Shown here piece by piece: positions 23,101-35,481 of a stretch of 59,815 bases of DNA. Both the position numbers and the translations under genes were made by a program. The DNA lies in the NCBI GenBank assembly GCA_024220525.1, contig JAMYWO010000034.1, forward strand, positions 167,304 through 227,118, given 5' to 3'. How positions within the stretch are numbered: position 1 is the stretch's first letter; every line of letters starts with the position of its first letter. The notes under the pieces are model-generated. The model was not told where the DNA came from. It worked only from the letters and a program-made list of their open reading frames with translations, and ran no database searches. The DNA is from Cochliopodium minus (Eukaryota > Discosea > Himatismenida > Cochliopodiidae).

Positions 23101-24179
23101 TACAATATCAATGTTATGATCAAAAAAGTTAAAAGCTCTCCCATCACAATGATATTTTCTAAACCCAGAAAAAGCTCTGAGATTCTTAGGCAAAAGTTGC
23201 ATGGGAGAGATGTCTAGAGGGATTTCGTACAGAGGATTTTCGAGCTTCGACAAGTTTGTCAAACAACTCAGGTAGACTTTGTCATCCTCGTTGTTTTTTT
23301 TATAAATAATATACAGTTTTTGTTCGTTGGGGTCAAACATCGAACATAGATGTTCTTTTATTATTTCTCCTCTGTACACTGGGTGTTCTGTTATTTTGTT
23401 TGCATTGTTCACCTTTCGGGAGAAGATCTGGTAGACCCTGATGAATATGCTATCGATGCAATAAAGAACGAAATCACTTCCAAAGTTTGTATCATTTTTG
23501 AGAAACTATATTTTCAAAAAACAAATAAAAATTATTGTGGAAATAGTTTTGAGAAAGAATTTAATTTAGTTTAATTTTTTTTTTTGCAAAAAAAATTAAT
23601 TTACTTGAAATCTCTGTATCATTGTCGTTTTTTTATTCATTCCTAAAGCTTTAGAGCTCAATATCTCCACAAAATAGGATTGAAATATCATTTTTTCTAT
23701 TATTCTGTTGTCTTTATCTTTTTGGGTGACATTCTCTACCATTGTTATACCTTTATTTTTCAGATTTCAATTTTCAATGTTGAATATATTGGTTATTTTA
23801 AATTATTTCTTTCACCTAATATCGAATTGCTCGAATTTATGGTACATCCCGTACATTTCATTATTCCATTGTGAGTATATAATTGTTTTAATATTTTATC
23901 TTTGATATTATAAGAATAGATACATGTCTTTATTGATCCTTTCTTTCATAATATAAATATATTTTAAAAAAATTAGGGTTTATTTTTTGTTCTTTTTTTT
24001 TTTGTTACTTCAAATTGATCAGCTGCTAACAATAGATTATCTAATTCTTTTCCAACTATATACAGTGGGATTTCCCCCAACTTTATTTTTATCTGCAATT
24101 CATTGTTATCCCATTTGTCAAATGAAATCATTTCAAAGATCTCTTTGTATATCCCAAAGATCTTTGTTAATCTAAGCAT
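20156..24179 (-). CDS. GSAP (pigeon)-like protein
   Basis: A multi-exon minus-strand gene from MLRLTKIFGIYKEI (24179) to ...DFNIIN stop (20156). N-terminal and middle exons encode beta-rich segments, such as FIRVYQIFSRKV, SFILPFGKAILDNEKDSSLR and NMILDMKTGDVYSYEIDRSY. The C-terminal part is helical: LSIPLPHGFATYFSTLGFEC, VNRGVFYLTSSFIESIIENL and IQFKFQLLNRMPKAQMVKFL. This C-terminal pattern (a PxGF...LG-xxCLP segment, then RGVxxLT, then an LKF-xLLxRxP helix) is what I recall of the gamma-secretase-activating protein / pigeon family, and the N-terminus would be its propeller. In animals GSAP has been linked to presenilin complexes; a protist role is unknown. The family call rests on memory and is moderate. 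Confidence 0.55.
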
Positions 24180-24531
24180 TTCAAGTTTATAATGAAACGA
24201 TTTTTTTTTTTGTATAACTTTTTAATAAAGAAAAGTGAAAAGAAAATATTCAAAGCAAAATATTCACAGAAAGAAAGTAATCAGCATCTCAATATACCTT
24301 CTTTTTTCAAAATTTATTTTATAACTCATCAATAAAATAGATTCTAAATTCAAAGAATGATTTTTGATTATCAACTTTTAAAGGTTCAATACATTCATCA
24401 TAAAATTATATTCCATTCAAATAAGTGTTTGCTAACAATAAAAAAAATTTTGAGAAAGAAATTTTAAAAAATAAAAAAATTATTGAAGGGGATTAAAATT
24501 TTCATCAAAAAAAAAGAACAGAAAGATTATT
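24180..24531. other. Divergent intergenic region
   Basis: Separates the start of the GSAP-like gene (-) from the start of the RING gene (+). AT-rich; no element recognised. Presumably carries both promoters. Confidence 0.6.
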
Positions 24532-25801
24532 ATGGTATTGAATGGGAAAAAGAATATAAAGGAGATATCAATAGAATTCATATCTGATTCGTTTCTAGAA
24601 AATACATTCTCACTTTTATCAATAAAAGACTTGAAAAATCTATTGTTTGTCAATCAAAGATTCTATTTCATCTCAAAACCAATATTAGATTTGAAAATAA
24701 TGAATCAAGATAAAATGGATATGTTAAATGAACTGATAGATATAATAAAAATAGAGAATGGATGTTATTTGGATTCTTGGGAAGAAGATAGGCAAATAGT
24801 GAATAAAGAAATGAAGAAAAAATTGTGTATATTATGTGGAAAGAGAAATAGGAAAATAATGTTCATGCCTTGCAAGCATCTGTTATATTGCGAAGAATGC
24901 AGGTAATATAAAAAGTTTAATATTTGCTGAATGAAAAAAAAATATAATTTTTATTCCCCTATTTTCAAAAAAAAAATGATCTCAAAGATATCTTTATTAA
25001 AATCGTAAATATTGAATATCTCAATGAATATACTCCAATTTTATAATGTGTTAGATTTCATAATTATATATTTTATAAAATAATAAAATATATTTATATT
25101 TTTTATAAAGCTCCAAACTTCCAATGTGTTTGGGATGTGGGATATCAATAAGAGAAAAGATAACATGTATATTTACAGAAGGATCACAAAATATCATAGA
25201 TCCAACAGACTTTAATCAAATGGCCAAAATGATCAAAACATTTAAAGAACCCAACTTTCAATCTATCCAATCTGTAGCTCCATTCGAGATAGTTGAGCCA
25301 AAATTGATGAAAGAGCTAATGAGTCAATCTCCACCGCCAAATTTAAAGGAAAATGGAAATAATAACAATCAAACGATAATAAGGAGAACAAGATCAAAAT
25401 CCTTTGTTAATAGCAGCTCCATAATCAAAAAAATGGATACAGATCCAATTGAAAATAAGAATATCAACCAAATAAATAACACTTCTCTCAGTATCATCTC
25501 GAATAATGATCTCAATAACAGCAATATCAATAATTCTTCTTTAATTTCAAACAGGAGTTATAGTTCGGGTGGTATAATGTCTAATAGCAACAATAATAAA
25601 AATCCTCCTCACAGAATCAATCTTTTCAATTTGCCCTTACCTCAAAATCCTGGAGACAATCGTGTACATTCCATGAGATTCAATTCTGGTGTAAATTTAG
25701 AAGATATAGGGAAGGAAATCAATGGAAAGGAATTGAAATTATCCTCCAAATCCAATTTCAATACCCAAAAAAATAATTCATATATCAAAAAGAATAATTA
25801 A
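24532..25801 (+). CDS. F-box-like + RING finger protein (candidate E3 ubiquitin ligase)
   Basis: Two exons (24532-24903, about 25111-25801). Residues about 20-60 (FLENTFSLLSIKDLKNLLFV then NQRFYFISKP) look like an F-box. Residues about 101-145 form a C3HC4-type RING: CILCGKRNRKIMFMPCKH, LLYCEEC, then CLGCGISI after the intron. The remaining 200 residues are a low-complexity Asn/Ser-rich tail with a basic patch IIRRTRSKSF. The RING resembles the C-terminal RINGs of IAP/MDM2-like ligases (C-xx-C...MPC-H-xxC..C...CPxC). F-box plus RING in one chain would bypass a separate cullin, but the F-box assignment is weak. Nothing indicates the substrate. Confidence 0.65.
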
Positions 25802-25855
25802 ACACCTCGATTGAGATTGTATATTTAATTGAGAATATGATATGATATAAAAAAA

Positions 25856-27536
25856 ATGCTCAAAAAAAATTTGACTGTATTGGAATCTTCAAAATTGATC
25901 CATGAATCCTCAAAGGATGTCAAAATATCAATGCCCAATGTCAAAAAAATTGCAAATATGGTAAATTTTCTCTCAAAAACAAAACTCAAATGAAATGATT
26001 GATTTTTGAAAGAAATTAGATTTTCAAAGAGATTGAGAACAATCAATACGATATAACTAATTGGAAGAAACATAAATTGAATCCCAAGATAGCAAATGAA
26101 GATGCTATCAATTGGATATTCTTGATAGATACCCTCAACTTTTGTTTTTGGACATCTAATGAGAATATATTTACTGTTGAATATAATGGAGAGAAATATA
26201 ATGGATATTGGTCATTATGTGCAGCAATAAACAAAGCATTGGATGTAAGAAAAAAAAAAAAATCAAATTTTTTTTATGAGAAAATAAAAGGAAATATAAC
26301 TGAGATTAATAAATTATTCCATCTATCATATGATAATGATCAATATAGGTATATCAACATATCCTATTCATTATCATCATAATAAAATCAATTTTCCAAT
26401 TTGCTCATATATTAATTTATTTACAGAATAATCTTCCAATCACTTCTCCAAGTTTCTTCTCAAAGATAGATGAAGAAACATTCGATAAGATATTTGAATC
26501 TGTTAGTACAGAATCTATCCCAATGAGAAAAGAAAGGATAAATATTCTGAGAGAAGCTGGAAGCATCTTGATGAACAAATTCGATGGATCATTCGTCAAT
26601 TGTATCAAGCAGGCAGAAAATAATGCAATGAAATTATTGCATATAATTACCAGCAATTTTGAATGTTACAATGATAAGGGCAAATGGGGAGAACAAGAGG
26701 TAAAAATCAAAAAAAAACATTCAAGAATATTTTTGAAAACATTGATATGAATATTTGAGAACTAGAGATTTTCAAAACTTTACAATAGTTCAAAATTTGT
26801 TAGTATAAATTAATATCCGCTAACAAAATTGTAAAATTTGGACATGTCCACTTGAGAACAGAATCTCTTTTGCTTTTTCTCTAAATTTCATCACTCATAT
26901 GTTTAAAACTTTTTCTTTTTTTTTAAAGTTTAGTCAAAGCATTTTCAAAATTAATCATAACAAAAGTCTTATATCAATTTAATCCTTATATTTATCAAAA
27001 TAATAAATGTATATTACTTTTATCAATTTTTTCTCTTAAATTAGAAATTTAAATCTATATTTTTTAATCTATTTAAAACATGAATTTGAAAAAAAAAGGT
27101 ATTTTTCCACAAAAGAGCCCAAATAGTAATCGCTGACGTATGGGCATGCTTCGAGGGAAAGGGATTGGGACAGTTCGATGACATAGACAAAATAACAATG
27201 TTCGCAGATTACAGGGTTCCCCAAATCCTCAACTTTTTCGGTATTTTGGAGTACTCAGAGCATCTTACCAATTTGTTGAAACAAAATCCTTTTTTGGAGC
27301 ATAATTCCGTTTTAGAAATGGAAATTCGTGGCTGTTCTATTTATTCTGTTGAGTTGTTGAGGCTTGAGATTTTTCGTTTGATTGATTCTTTTAACAGTTC
27401 TTTGCAGAATGATGAGAAGAGGGCTTTCCTTTTGAATTCCATCATCCTTGACTTTTATCTTTGGGACACTGCTAAGGACAAAAGAGAGGAGATTTCTTTT
27501 GTTCCTATTCACAAAACTTCATCCATTTTTTATTAA
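25856..27536 (+). CDS. QNG1: Queuosine 5'-phosphate N-glycosylase/hydrolase (DUF2419 family)
   Basis: Exons about 25856-25960, 26019-26352, about 26428-26699 and about 27099-27536. Family signatures are clear: FLIDTLNFCFWTSNENIFTV, GEKYNGYWSLCAAINKALD, FHKRAQIVIADVWACFEGKG, FDDIDKITMFADYRVPQILN, EMEIRGCSIYSVELL and LDFYLWD. The enzyme releases queuine from queuosine nucleotide so that the base can be salvaged for the wobble position of tRNAs with GUN anticodons; eukaryotes obtain queuine from food or microbes. The length (about 350 residues) is normal. The intron between QYR and NNLPITSPSF is one base out of phase with strict GT-AG cutting; keeping one more G restores it. The last exon has a visibly higher GC content than its surroundings. 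Confidence 0.92.
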
Positions 27537-27843
27537 ATATTATTTTTTATTAAATTTGTTTTTTTAAATTCTTATTGATACTTCTCAATAGCAGTTCGAA
27601 TTACCAAAACTCAAATGTATTAATTTTTCTTGGATTAGAAATTTAAAATTCAATAGTCATTAAAATCTATTGTGTGAGCATTTTCAAGAAATAAATTGAA
27701 TTTGAAAAAAAGCAAATTTATTAAATTTTAATTCAACATTATTTTATTTTATCAAAGTTATTACAAATTTTCAGACGAATCAATTTTAAAATAAAAACCC
27801 TCAATCGAAAAAAAAAAAAAAAAAATTATCAACTCTCAAACAG

Positions 27844-30800
27844 ATGAATAAAATTCTTACCATCATCTATTTTCTTTTATTATTTTGTTTGATAATTGTC
27901 ACTGGTAATGATTTATAAAAGGATTCAAATAAATTACTTCAAAACTAATTTCGATTTAAAAGGATTTGAGGTAACAAGAATAGAATACTCTCAAAAGAAA
28001 AGAGAAATTGGATTGAGCGAAAACATTGATGCGTTTATTTTAGAAATTTATTTTGATGAAGAGATTTATATCAAAGATGCAAATGGAACAATTAAAAAAT
28101 TCACATCATATGATTTTACATACCATCCACAAAGCCCATTTAAATTATATGATGATCTATTGAATAATGAGGATTATCTTGCGATTTGTATGGGAAGATA
28201 TAATAGCTTATGCAGCAAATTGCCCGAGGGATTGGTAATCAAAAATAATTCGAAAAATAATAAAACCATCACCCTAATTACCCTCCAAATTAAAACTAAA
28301 AAAAAAATTGTGAAAATAAAATTCAGGTTAATTTAGCTGGGATATTTGAATTTGATTGCCCTTCAATTGGAGAGAAGATAATATCATTGCCAGAACCAGG
28401 AAATGTAAATATATTCTCAAGTGATCTACCTATAGATAATAAAAATTATATCATAATTTTTATCAATTCAATATATAACATATTAATCTTGCATATTCTT
28501 CCATATAAATTTGATTATCATCCAGATAGTTACTTATATCAATGGATGGGGTGGAAGATATGCTGATTGGCTTATCCCTTTGCCTCCTTCCCAAAAACCC
28601 TTTCAATCTTTCACGAATGGGATGGGATGGAATACCACTGATTCAGAAATAAGAGAAAAGAAAATGTCATTTATCATTTTTAATTCATTGACAAGAAGTT
28701 CGAGTAATTAATTTTCATTCAAAAAACCATCAAATATTCTAAAAAAGTTTTTTTTATAATCTTTAACAATTTTTTATTATTTTAGATCAATTCACAAATA
28801 CCTACTTTTTTAAAAAAAGACCTTTGTTTTCACAGATTCCGCAGTGCAGATTAAAGTTTAATGCAAATGGTACAAGCTTTGTGGGTAAAAAAAAAAATCA
28901 AAATTAACAAATCTCTTAAAAAATTAAAATTTATTTTAACCTAAAGGATCGAGTATTGTCAACATAAATGGTGATGTAAAAATTTTTTAAAATTTATTTT
29001 TCTATAGCCGTCTATTGATAAGGGATTTACATAGAAAATACGACAAATAGGCGGATAAAAAAATGTCCGCCCCAACAACTCTCTTATTGTTCGGTGATCA
29101 CCGTAAAACAGCTGTCAAAATCAATATTCAATGGACGGCTATATTTTTCAATAATCATGAAATTAAATTTTTAATTTATAGCCAGTAAAATTATCAAACT
29201 TTGACATACCACAACTTGTATTTCCCCTTTCAAAGTGTGACATTGCCACATTAAAAAAGGCAAAAGATAAATTGCAGTTGATCTACAGCAACTTTAAAAA
29301 AAAAACAAGTTGGTAAAATAAAAATAGTGAATAAAAAAAAATTAAAAAATAAAATTAAAAAATAGCGAATAAAAATTAAAAATTAAAAAATAAAAAATTT
29401 AATGTTAGGGGAGCTATGTTGGATGTTCTTTGGGAAGCTGGGTTTTTAATTTTGGGAGACGAATTTACCAGCTGCAGAAACTATTTAGATTCCAAACTGA
29501 ATCTCGATTTAGAAATTTTGGAGTATAATTCTTCTCAATGCATTCATGATTTGCATACTCCACAATGGCTCGCAGATGGGTGTTGTAATCCAGCATTAAT
29601 GGAATGGAGTGTAAAAATAAAAAAATATTTTTAAAAAACTCAAAAATAATCAAATTGAATAATAAAATAATAAAATCATTAAATTTTAATTTTTATTGAT
29701 TTAATTAATAAAAAATACAATTAAAAAATAAAAATCAATACTTTTTTTATGAAAGGATAAATGTTGTCATGAAAAACCAGTCTTAAGTGCTATTTTTCAA
29801 TTTTCCTCCATTTCCCCAAAAGCTACTAAAACATGTAGAAATCCATCCAAAAGTAGTGATGTTTTGCAAGATTACATTTCTTTAAGAAATTTATATTTAA
29901 ATCCAAGCATTGGTTGTACTGTAAAAACACAAAATTATGTTTAATATTTTTAAAAATTATTTTTAATTATTTAGGTGAGTGCTGAAAAATACACAAATTA
30001 CAAAGTTTTAGCTGGGAAATTAGTAAAAAAAAATGATTATTTTTATTTTAAAAATTTTTTTTATTATTTTGAAATAGGAAAAATTATACAGTTGTTACAA
30101 TAATTTGGTCACTCATACAAACTATCAAGATGTAACTGGTAAAACAAAAATTTAATTAGATTTTTAACTTTTTAATTTGATTTTTAAACAAATAAAATTA
30201 TAGGTGTGATAACTCCAAAGTTGTGTAGTAATGATAGTGAGTAATAATTTTTTTTATTATTTTTTTTAGTGAGTAATAATCTAAAAAAATAATTTTTTGA
30301 AATAATTTTTTGAAATTTTTTGAAATAATCTTGAATTTTATTTTTTTTCAAATTTAGATGTAGTTGCTCGAGATGTGACTTATTTCTTGGATCTTGCGAA
30401 CCTTGTTATTACAATAACAGCGATTATGAAATCTCCCAATGTTTCATGAAGGAAGGAAGCATTCCACAACAAATAAAAAATTTGGCTAAGGCAGAATGGA
30501 ACATAACTCAAGCAAATCAAACACTATTTTTTGAAACTTTTTTTAACAAAACAAAACAATTTCAATGTTTGACAAGAAATACAACTATTCTTTGTAATCC
30601 TATGGGATTTGATTGTATTACATTAAGTATAGAGAATTTTTTTTTTTAATTTTAAAAATAATTTAATACCATTTTCCAAAAAAAAAAAGATGAAACAGAT
30701 TGTCTTTCTAATGGTAGGATATTAAAAATAATTAACTTCTTTAAATAAACTATTTTTCTCAAGGATTTTGTAAAAATATAAATACAACACTGGAATATCC

Positions 30801-33800
30801 TCAAACATTACAATCTGAATGTCCTTCCAACAATTTTACAGGAGTTTGCGAGGTAATTTTTCTCATTAAAGTTAATAAGGAACATAAAAAATTTCTCAAA
30901 AAATTTTTAGGCTTGTTCAAGTGATGGGACATGCTTCAAAGTTCCTTTTGGTAAAAATATGAATCAATTTTTTTCAAATATTTTCATTACAGACTATTTA
31001 ATTCAAATAATTTTCATTAATTATTTTAAGGTGATGTTTGTATTTTTAATGATGAAAGACTTTCAAAAGATATTTGTAAATCAAACCATTATCTTTGGAA
31101 TCCATTTGAAGGATTTTGTTATTCGAATTTGTCGATAAAGTAAAAATTTTAATTTTTAATTTTTAATTTTTATTCAAATTAAAACTATGATAAAAAATAA
31201 AGTGAATGTCAATGTGGAACAGGAGATTCGAATATCAGTTTGTGTAACGAAGGATATTGTTTCTCAAAAATACAAACAACAAAAAATAGTTGTGTGTTCA
31301 ACAATTTGACAGATTTTCAATACAAATACTGGGACCAAAACTTAAATAAATGTATATTAAATGTAAGATACGAAATTGAATGTTCATCAGCGGAAGGAGA
31401 ATGGGTTTTAGGAAAACTTTGGAGAACTCAAAATTCTTCACCCATCCAAGTTGGCAACAAAAAAGATTGTGAACAGCTGAATCTTTGTTCTGTGAATGGA
31501 AAAATACAAAATGGAAATTGTAATTCATCATTTGAATGTATTGGATTTTGCCCTAAATGTACTTCTACTTTTGTAAGAATTTTTTTCGAAAAATTTATTT
31601 CAATTTAGAAATTTACAACTTTTTTTGCGGATATAAATAAAATCAAACAAATTTTAAAATTTTGGATTTCTTCATTTTTTTCATATTTATTTTTTAATTT
31701 TTATCAATTTATTTTTTTAATTATTTTTTAATATTTATCAATATATTAAAGTTATTCTTTTTTTATTTAGGGATATCTCAATTCAGTTTGTTATTCAAAT
31801 GTAAACGATAGATTTGCTTGTGTAAATAACAATGGAACATGGCAACCACAAGAGAATATTTGTATATTTTATTACAATCAAACTGAGTGCTTTCAGCAAG
31901 GAATGAATTGGGAAAGTTGTGAGATGATGGATTATCAAACTTGTTCTTCTTGTTCAAATGATGAAATTGGATGTCCTTTCAAAGGTTCCAAAACTTTGGG
32001 ATGTTTTTGGAACAATAAAAACTTTTGTGATAAATCAATTCCAAAAGAAACTTGTAAAATAATTTATTTTTTTCTATCAAGTTTTATTTGAATGATTTAA
32101 TTTCTTTTTCGTTTGATCAAAATAAAAAATAGGTGAATCAAATGGTTATTGTTTTGGGTCGGATGATTATCCTGCATGTGCATATGTTACAACTAGTATT
32201 GATGGTAAAATAAAATGAACATAATTTTTTAAATTTTATTGTTAATTTATTTTTTTGGTAGCTTTCGGGTAAAAAACTATAATTAAATTATAATAAATAG
32301 ATTTTAAATTTCTTAATTTTTATTAATAAAAGATGTCCATTCTGTGCATGGGAACTGAAATCACCTCACTCAAAAGATCCAAATAATCAAAATACAGCTG
32401 TTTTGATTGATGGATACTCCAATATATCAGGTCTCAATCCTCAACCTTTTAATAATGACTTTGCTCCTCAACTTGATTCATATTCTATTTATGGCTGTCT
32501 TAACAAAAAAATTAAAAAACAAGAATGTTTTTCAAATAATGCATCTTGGTAAAAGATATTCATTTTAATTAATTTTTAAATGTTAAATTAATTCAAAAAT
32601 TTTTTAATTTTTTTTAAAAAGGATTGAACCAAAGTTTACAAAAGAATCTTGTGAAGCTGTGAAAGCTTGTAGAGAACCTATTTCCAATAATAATTGTAAA
32701 AAAAAAAAAAGATTCTTCAATTATTCTCTATTATTACTAACAAAATCTAATTTTTAGGTTTTTATCCTTGGTACGGTGATTTGTATGAGATTTTATTTTT
32801 TCCATTAATTTATCATTTAAAAATTAATTAAAATTGATTTTATTTTTTCTATTAATTTCTTGTTTAATATTTTATTATTTCAAACCTTTTAGCACTTATC
32901 TAATTTCAGTTGACGGATCAACCAATAAAACTAAAGAAGAATGCAAACATTGTGGAGGTACACACGAGTCAATTTATCAATGGAAAAGTTCAGAAATGTT
33001 ACCTGCAACTAAATTTGTTACAATCTGGAAAACCCGTAATATAAATAAAATAAAAAAAAAACATTTTTCAAAAACATTTTTTTTTTTTGAATATTAAATT
33101 TTAGAAAATTGGGAACCAGTGAATGTTTTTGTACCTTTCATGTCTCCCTATTCTTTAGCAGATTATATGACAAAGTTTCTTTTTCTGCATCCTCAGTTTG
33201 CTTATACTTCTGCTCTTCAATGTGAAACATCCCCAATTTTTTATGCACTTGACTATCTTTTGTGCGATTGCGAATTAAAAAACAAAGATTGTTACGATCA
33301 GCAAAAAATTTCTGAATCTATTCTTGGAGAACAATTGTTTTGTGATGGTAATTTTAATTATTTTTAAATTGAAATTATTTAATTTTATTTTTAAAAATAG
33401 GAGAAGAAACAGAAGTTAGATTGGGTATTTCTGAACTACAGTTTGGGAAGAATTCTGTTCCTACAACTGATTATTGTGTAAAAAAAAAATGTTTAAAAAA
33501 TTTAAAAATAAAAACAAAACTAATTATATTAGGTTCAAGTTGTATTATTCTCAATGGGAGCTTCAAGACTGAAAAACAAAGTTTTCGTAGGGTAATTGAT
33601 TGTTCAATTTTTGAATTTTNNNNNNNNNNNNNNNNNNNNNNNNNNNNNNNNNNNNNNNNNNNNNNNNNNNNNNNNNNNNNNNNNNNNNNNNNNNNNNNNN
33701 NNNNNNNNNNNNNNNNNNNATCAATGCATCCATATTAACATATTATCATTGTATATGTTGATTAATTGATCCAATGATCGATCATTTTACCAACAAAATT

Positions 33801-35293
33801 TCTTTTTTGATTTAATCTTCACTTTTTTATAATAGGACAAATTTTGACAGATGGAATCTATGTGATGATGACCAATGTAAAAAATATGATAACAAAAAGA
33901 ACGGTGGAGAATCACAACACCACACTTGAAAAAGTAGATTGCTTCATCATTTGTATTGATGCAAGAAAAGATATAAAAATCAACACAAAAAATTTCCCTA
34001 ATTTATTTTTGGCAACTACAACTGACTTTAAAGTCTTTGATCGCGTATCATCGAGCAATGTTACTTTTGACGGGAAAAAATATTGTGGAACAGTCAGCAC
34101 TACTTCTCAAAACGTATTTGTCGTTTCTCTTTCAAACAATTCGACAACTGTTGATTCCATTTTTGTTGGAAACAAACCTGTTCAAAACGTCTTGTATTTT
34201 CTCTCTGCTGCTATGTTCTTTTTGGCGGTTGGATGTTTTATTGTGCTCACTGTACAAATTGCCATAACAAAAACATTTTTCAGCATTCCAAAAGTTTGTC
34301 TTTTATTGATGATTTTTTATTCTGGAATAAGGTAAAAAAAAGTGAATTTTTTTAATTTTATATTTTGTTTGTTTTTATTTATAGAGCTGTTTTTTTTGCT
34401 CTTTTTGCAACTGGACACATCGTTTATATTCTTGAAAACAAAACATCGGGGTATTTAGTATTGGCTGAACTTCCATTTTACATTTTTTTGAGGTTAAAAA
34501 AAAAACAAACACTTTTAATTTCTTTCTTTATTTTTTTTTTCTGTTAAAATCAGTATTTTTATTACGGTTGTAATATTTTGGGGAGTAACTTCAAAAGTTA
34601 CAACTAGAAGTGAATCCAAACATTTTACGATTCCATCTTTCATCACAACATTGATTCTTTACACACTTTTTACCATTGTTTGCATTGTGAGTGAAACAGT
34701 CGGAGGAGATGGTGCAATTATTTTCAATAAAATTTATAAATGTATTGTTGGTAAGAAATAATAAATTTATTTTTAATTTCTCTAATTCTTTTACTTTTTA
34801 TTTTTATTAGCTGCCATTTCACTTATTATCGTGTCTTGCGCAATTTTTTTTGGTATTGGACTAATCAAAAAACTTTTTGATGGATGGAAACTTCAAAAAG
34901 ATGGTATTCCATCAAGGATCATCAGAGTAATTTCCTTTTTTTATTAATTTATTCTTACTTTTAAATATTTTCTTTTGAAAATTTTTATACTTATTCAAAT
35001 AAATTCTTTAGTATACAATCATTTTATTTATCATTGCCATTGCACTTTTGTTTCAAGTATCATATTTGTTGTATTCTGCGTTTGGAGAGGCGGATATTTC
35101 ATTGGCTGTTGTAAATTATTTCTTGTTTGAATTCATCCCCATGGCAATCCTCTTTTTGATGTTCGCTTTGAACCCAAATAAAAGGGAATCGAGTTCACAT
35201 ACTCCCAACAAAAAAAAGTCTAAAACAAAATCTGATAAATTGCCAAAGGATTTTTCACAAAATTCAATCCCCTTGGTCGAAAATGTGAATTAA
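27844..35293 (+). CDS. Large cysteine-rich membrane receptor with C-terminal multi-pass domain
   Basis: Starts with a clear signal peptide (MNKILTIIYFLLLFCLIIV, 27844-27900). At least twenty short exons follow. The ectodomain is rich in Cys, Asn and N-glycosylation sequons. Examples are FEFDCPSIGEKIISLPEPGN, WGGRYADWLIPLPPSQ, DKCCHEKPVLSAIFQF, CSCSRCDLFLGSCEPCYYNN and CSSCSNDEIGCPFKGSKTLG. From about 34185 several hydrophobic segments appear (VLYFLSAAMFFLAVGCFIV; VFFALFATGHIVYILE; ITVVIFWGV; LYTLFTIVCIV; LIIVSCAIFFGIGLI; TIILFIIAIALLFQVSYLLY; FLFEFIPMAILFLMFAL), about seven in all. A basic cytoplasmic tail ends IPLVENVN. The overall shape is that of a family of protist 7TM receptors with huge Cys-rich ectodomains; ligand unknown. 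A 100-N gap lies inside. The gene could in principle be two, but no internal end was found. Confidence 0.65.
29003..29144. mobile_element. MITE-like element in an intron
   Basis: A stretch of about 140 bases, richer in GC than the flanking intron. It is bounded by near-perfect terminal inverted repeats: TATAGCCGTCTATTGA on the left, and TCAATGGACGGCTATA on the right after a few bases. The ends are flanked by TA, fitting a TA target-site duplication as made by mariner/Tc1-type transposases. Inside is a second palindrome, GGCGGA...TCCGCC. No coding capacity. It sits within an intron of the receptor gene, on which it need have no effect. Confidence 0.6.
33620..33719. other. Assembly gap (100 N)
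   Basis: A run of exactly 100 N inside the receptor gene, between exons encoding the Cys-rich ectodomain and the membrane domain. True length unknown. Confidence 0.98.
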
Positions 35294-35481
35294 ATATCTC
35301 AATTAAAAAATAATTTTTTTTGATATAATACTTTTTTACCATTGGCTTGATTTTATATAATATATTATTTAAAATTCGTTTCCCTTCCTATATTTCAAGT
35401 ATATCTTATATAGAATATTTTTCTTGGTTTCGTATTAGTTAACTCATCAAAATTTCAATTTAAAAAAAAAAATAAAAAAAA

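Noticed and set aside
26350-26428. A U12-type AT-AC intron in QNG1 (ATATCCTA near 26360 and TTTAC before the acceptor)
   Set aside because: Cutting at these points gives the wrong phase for the NNLPITSPSF exon, so it does not solve the anomaly.
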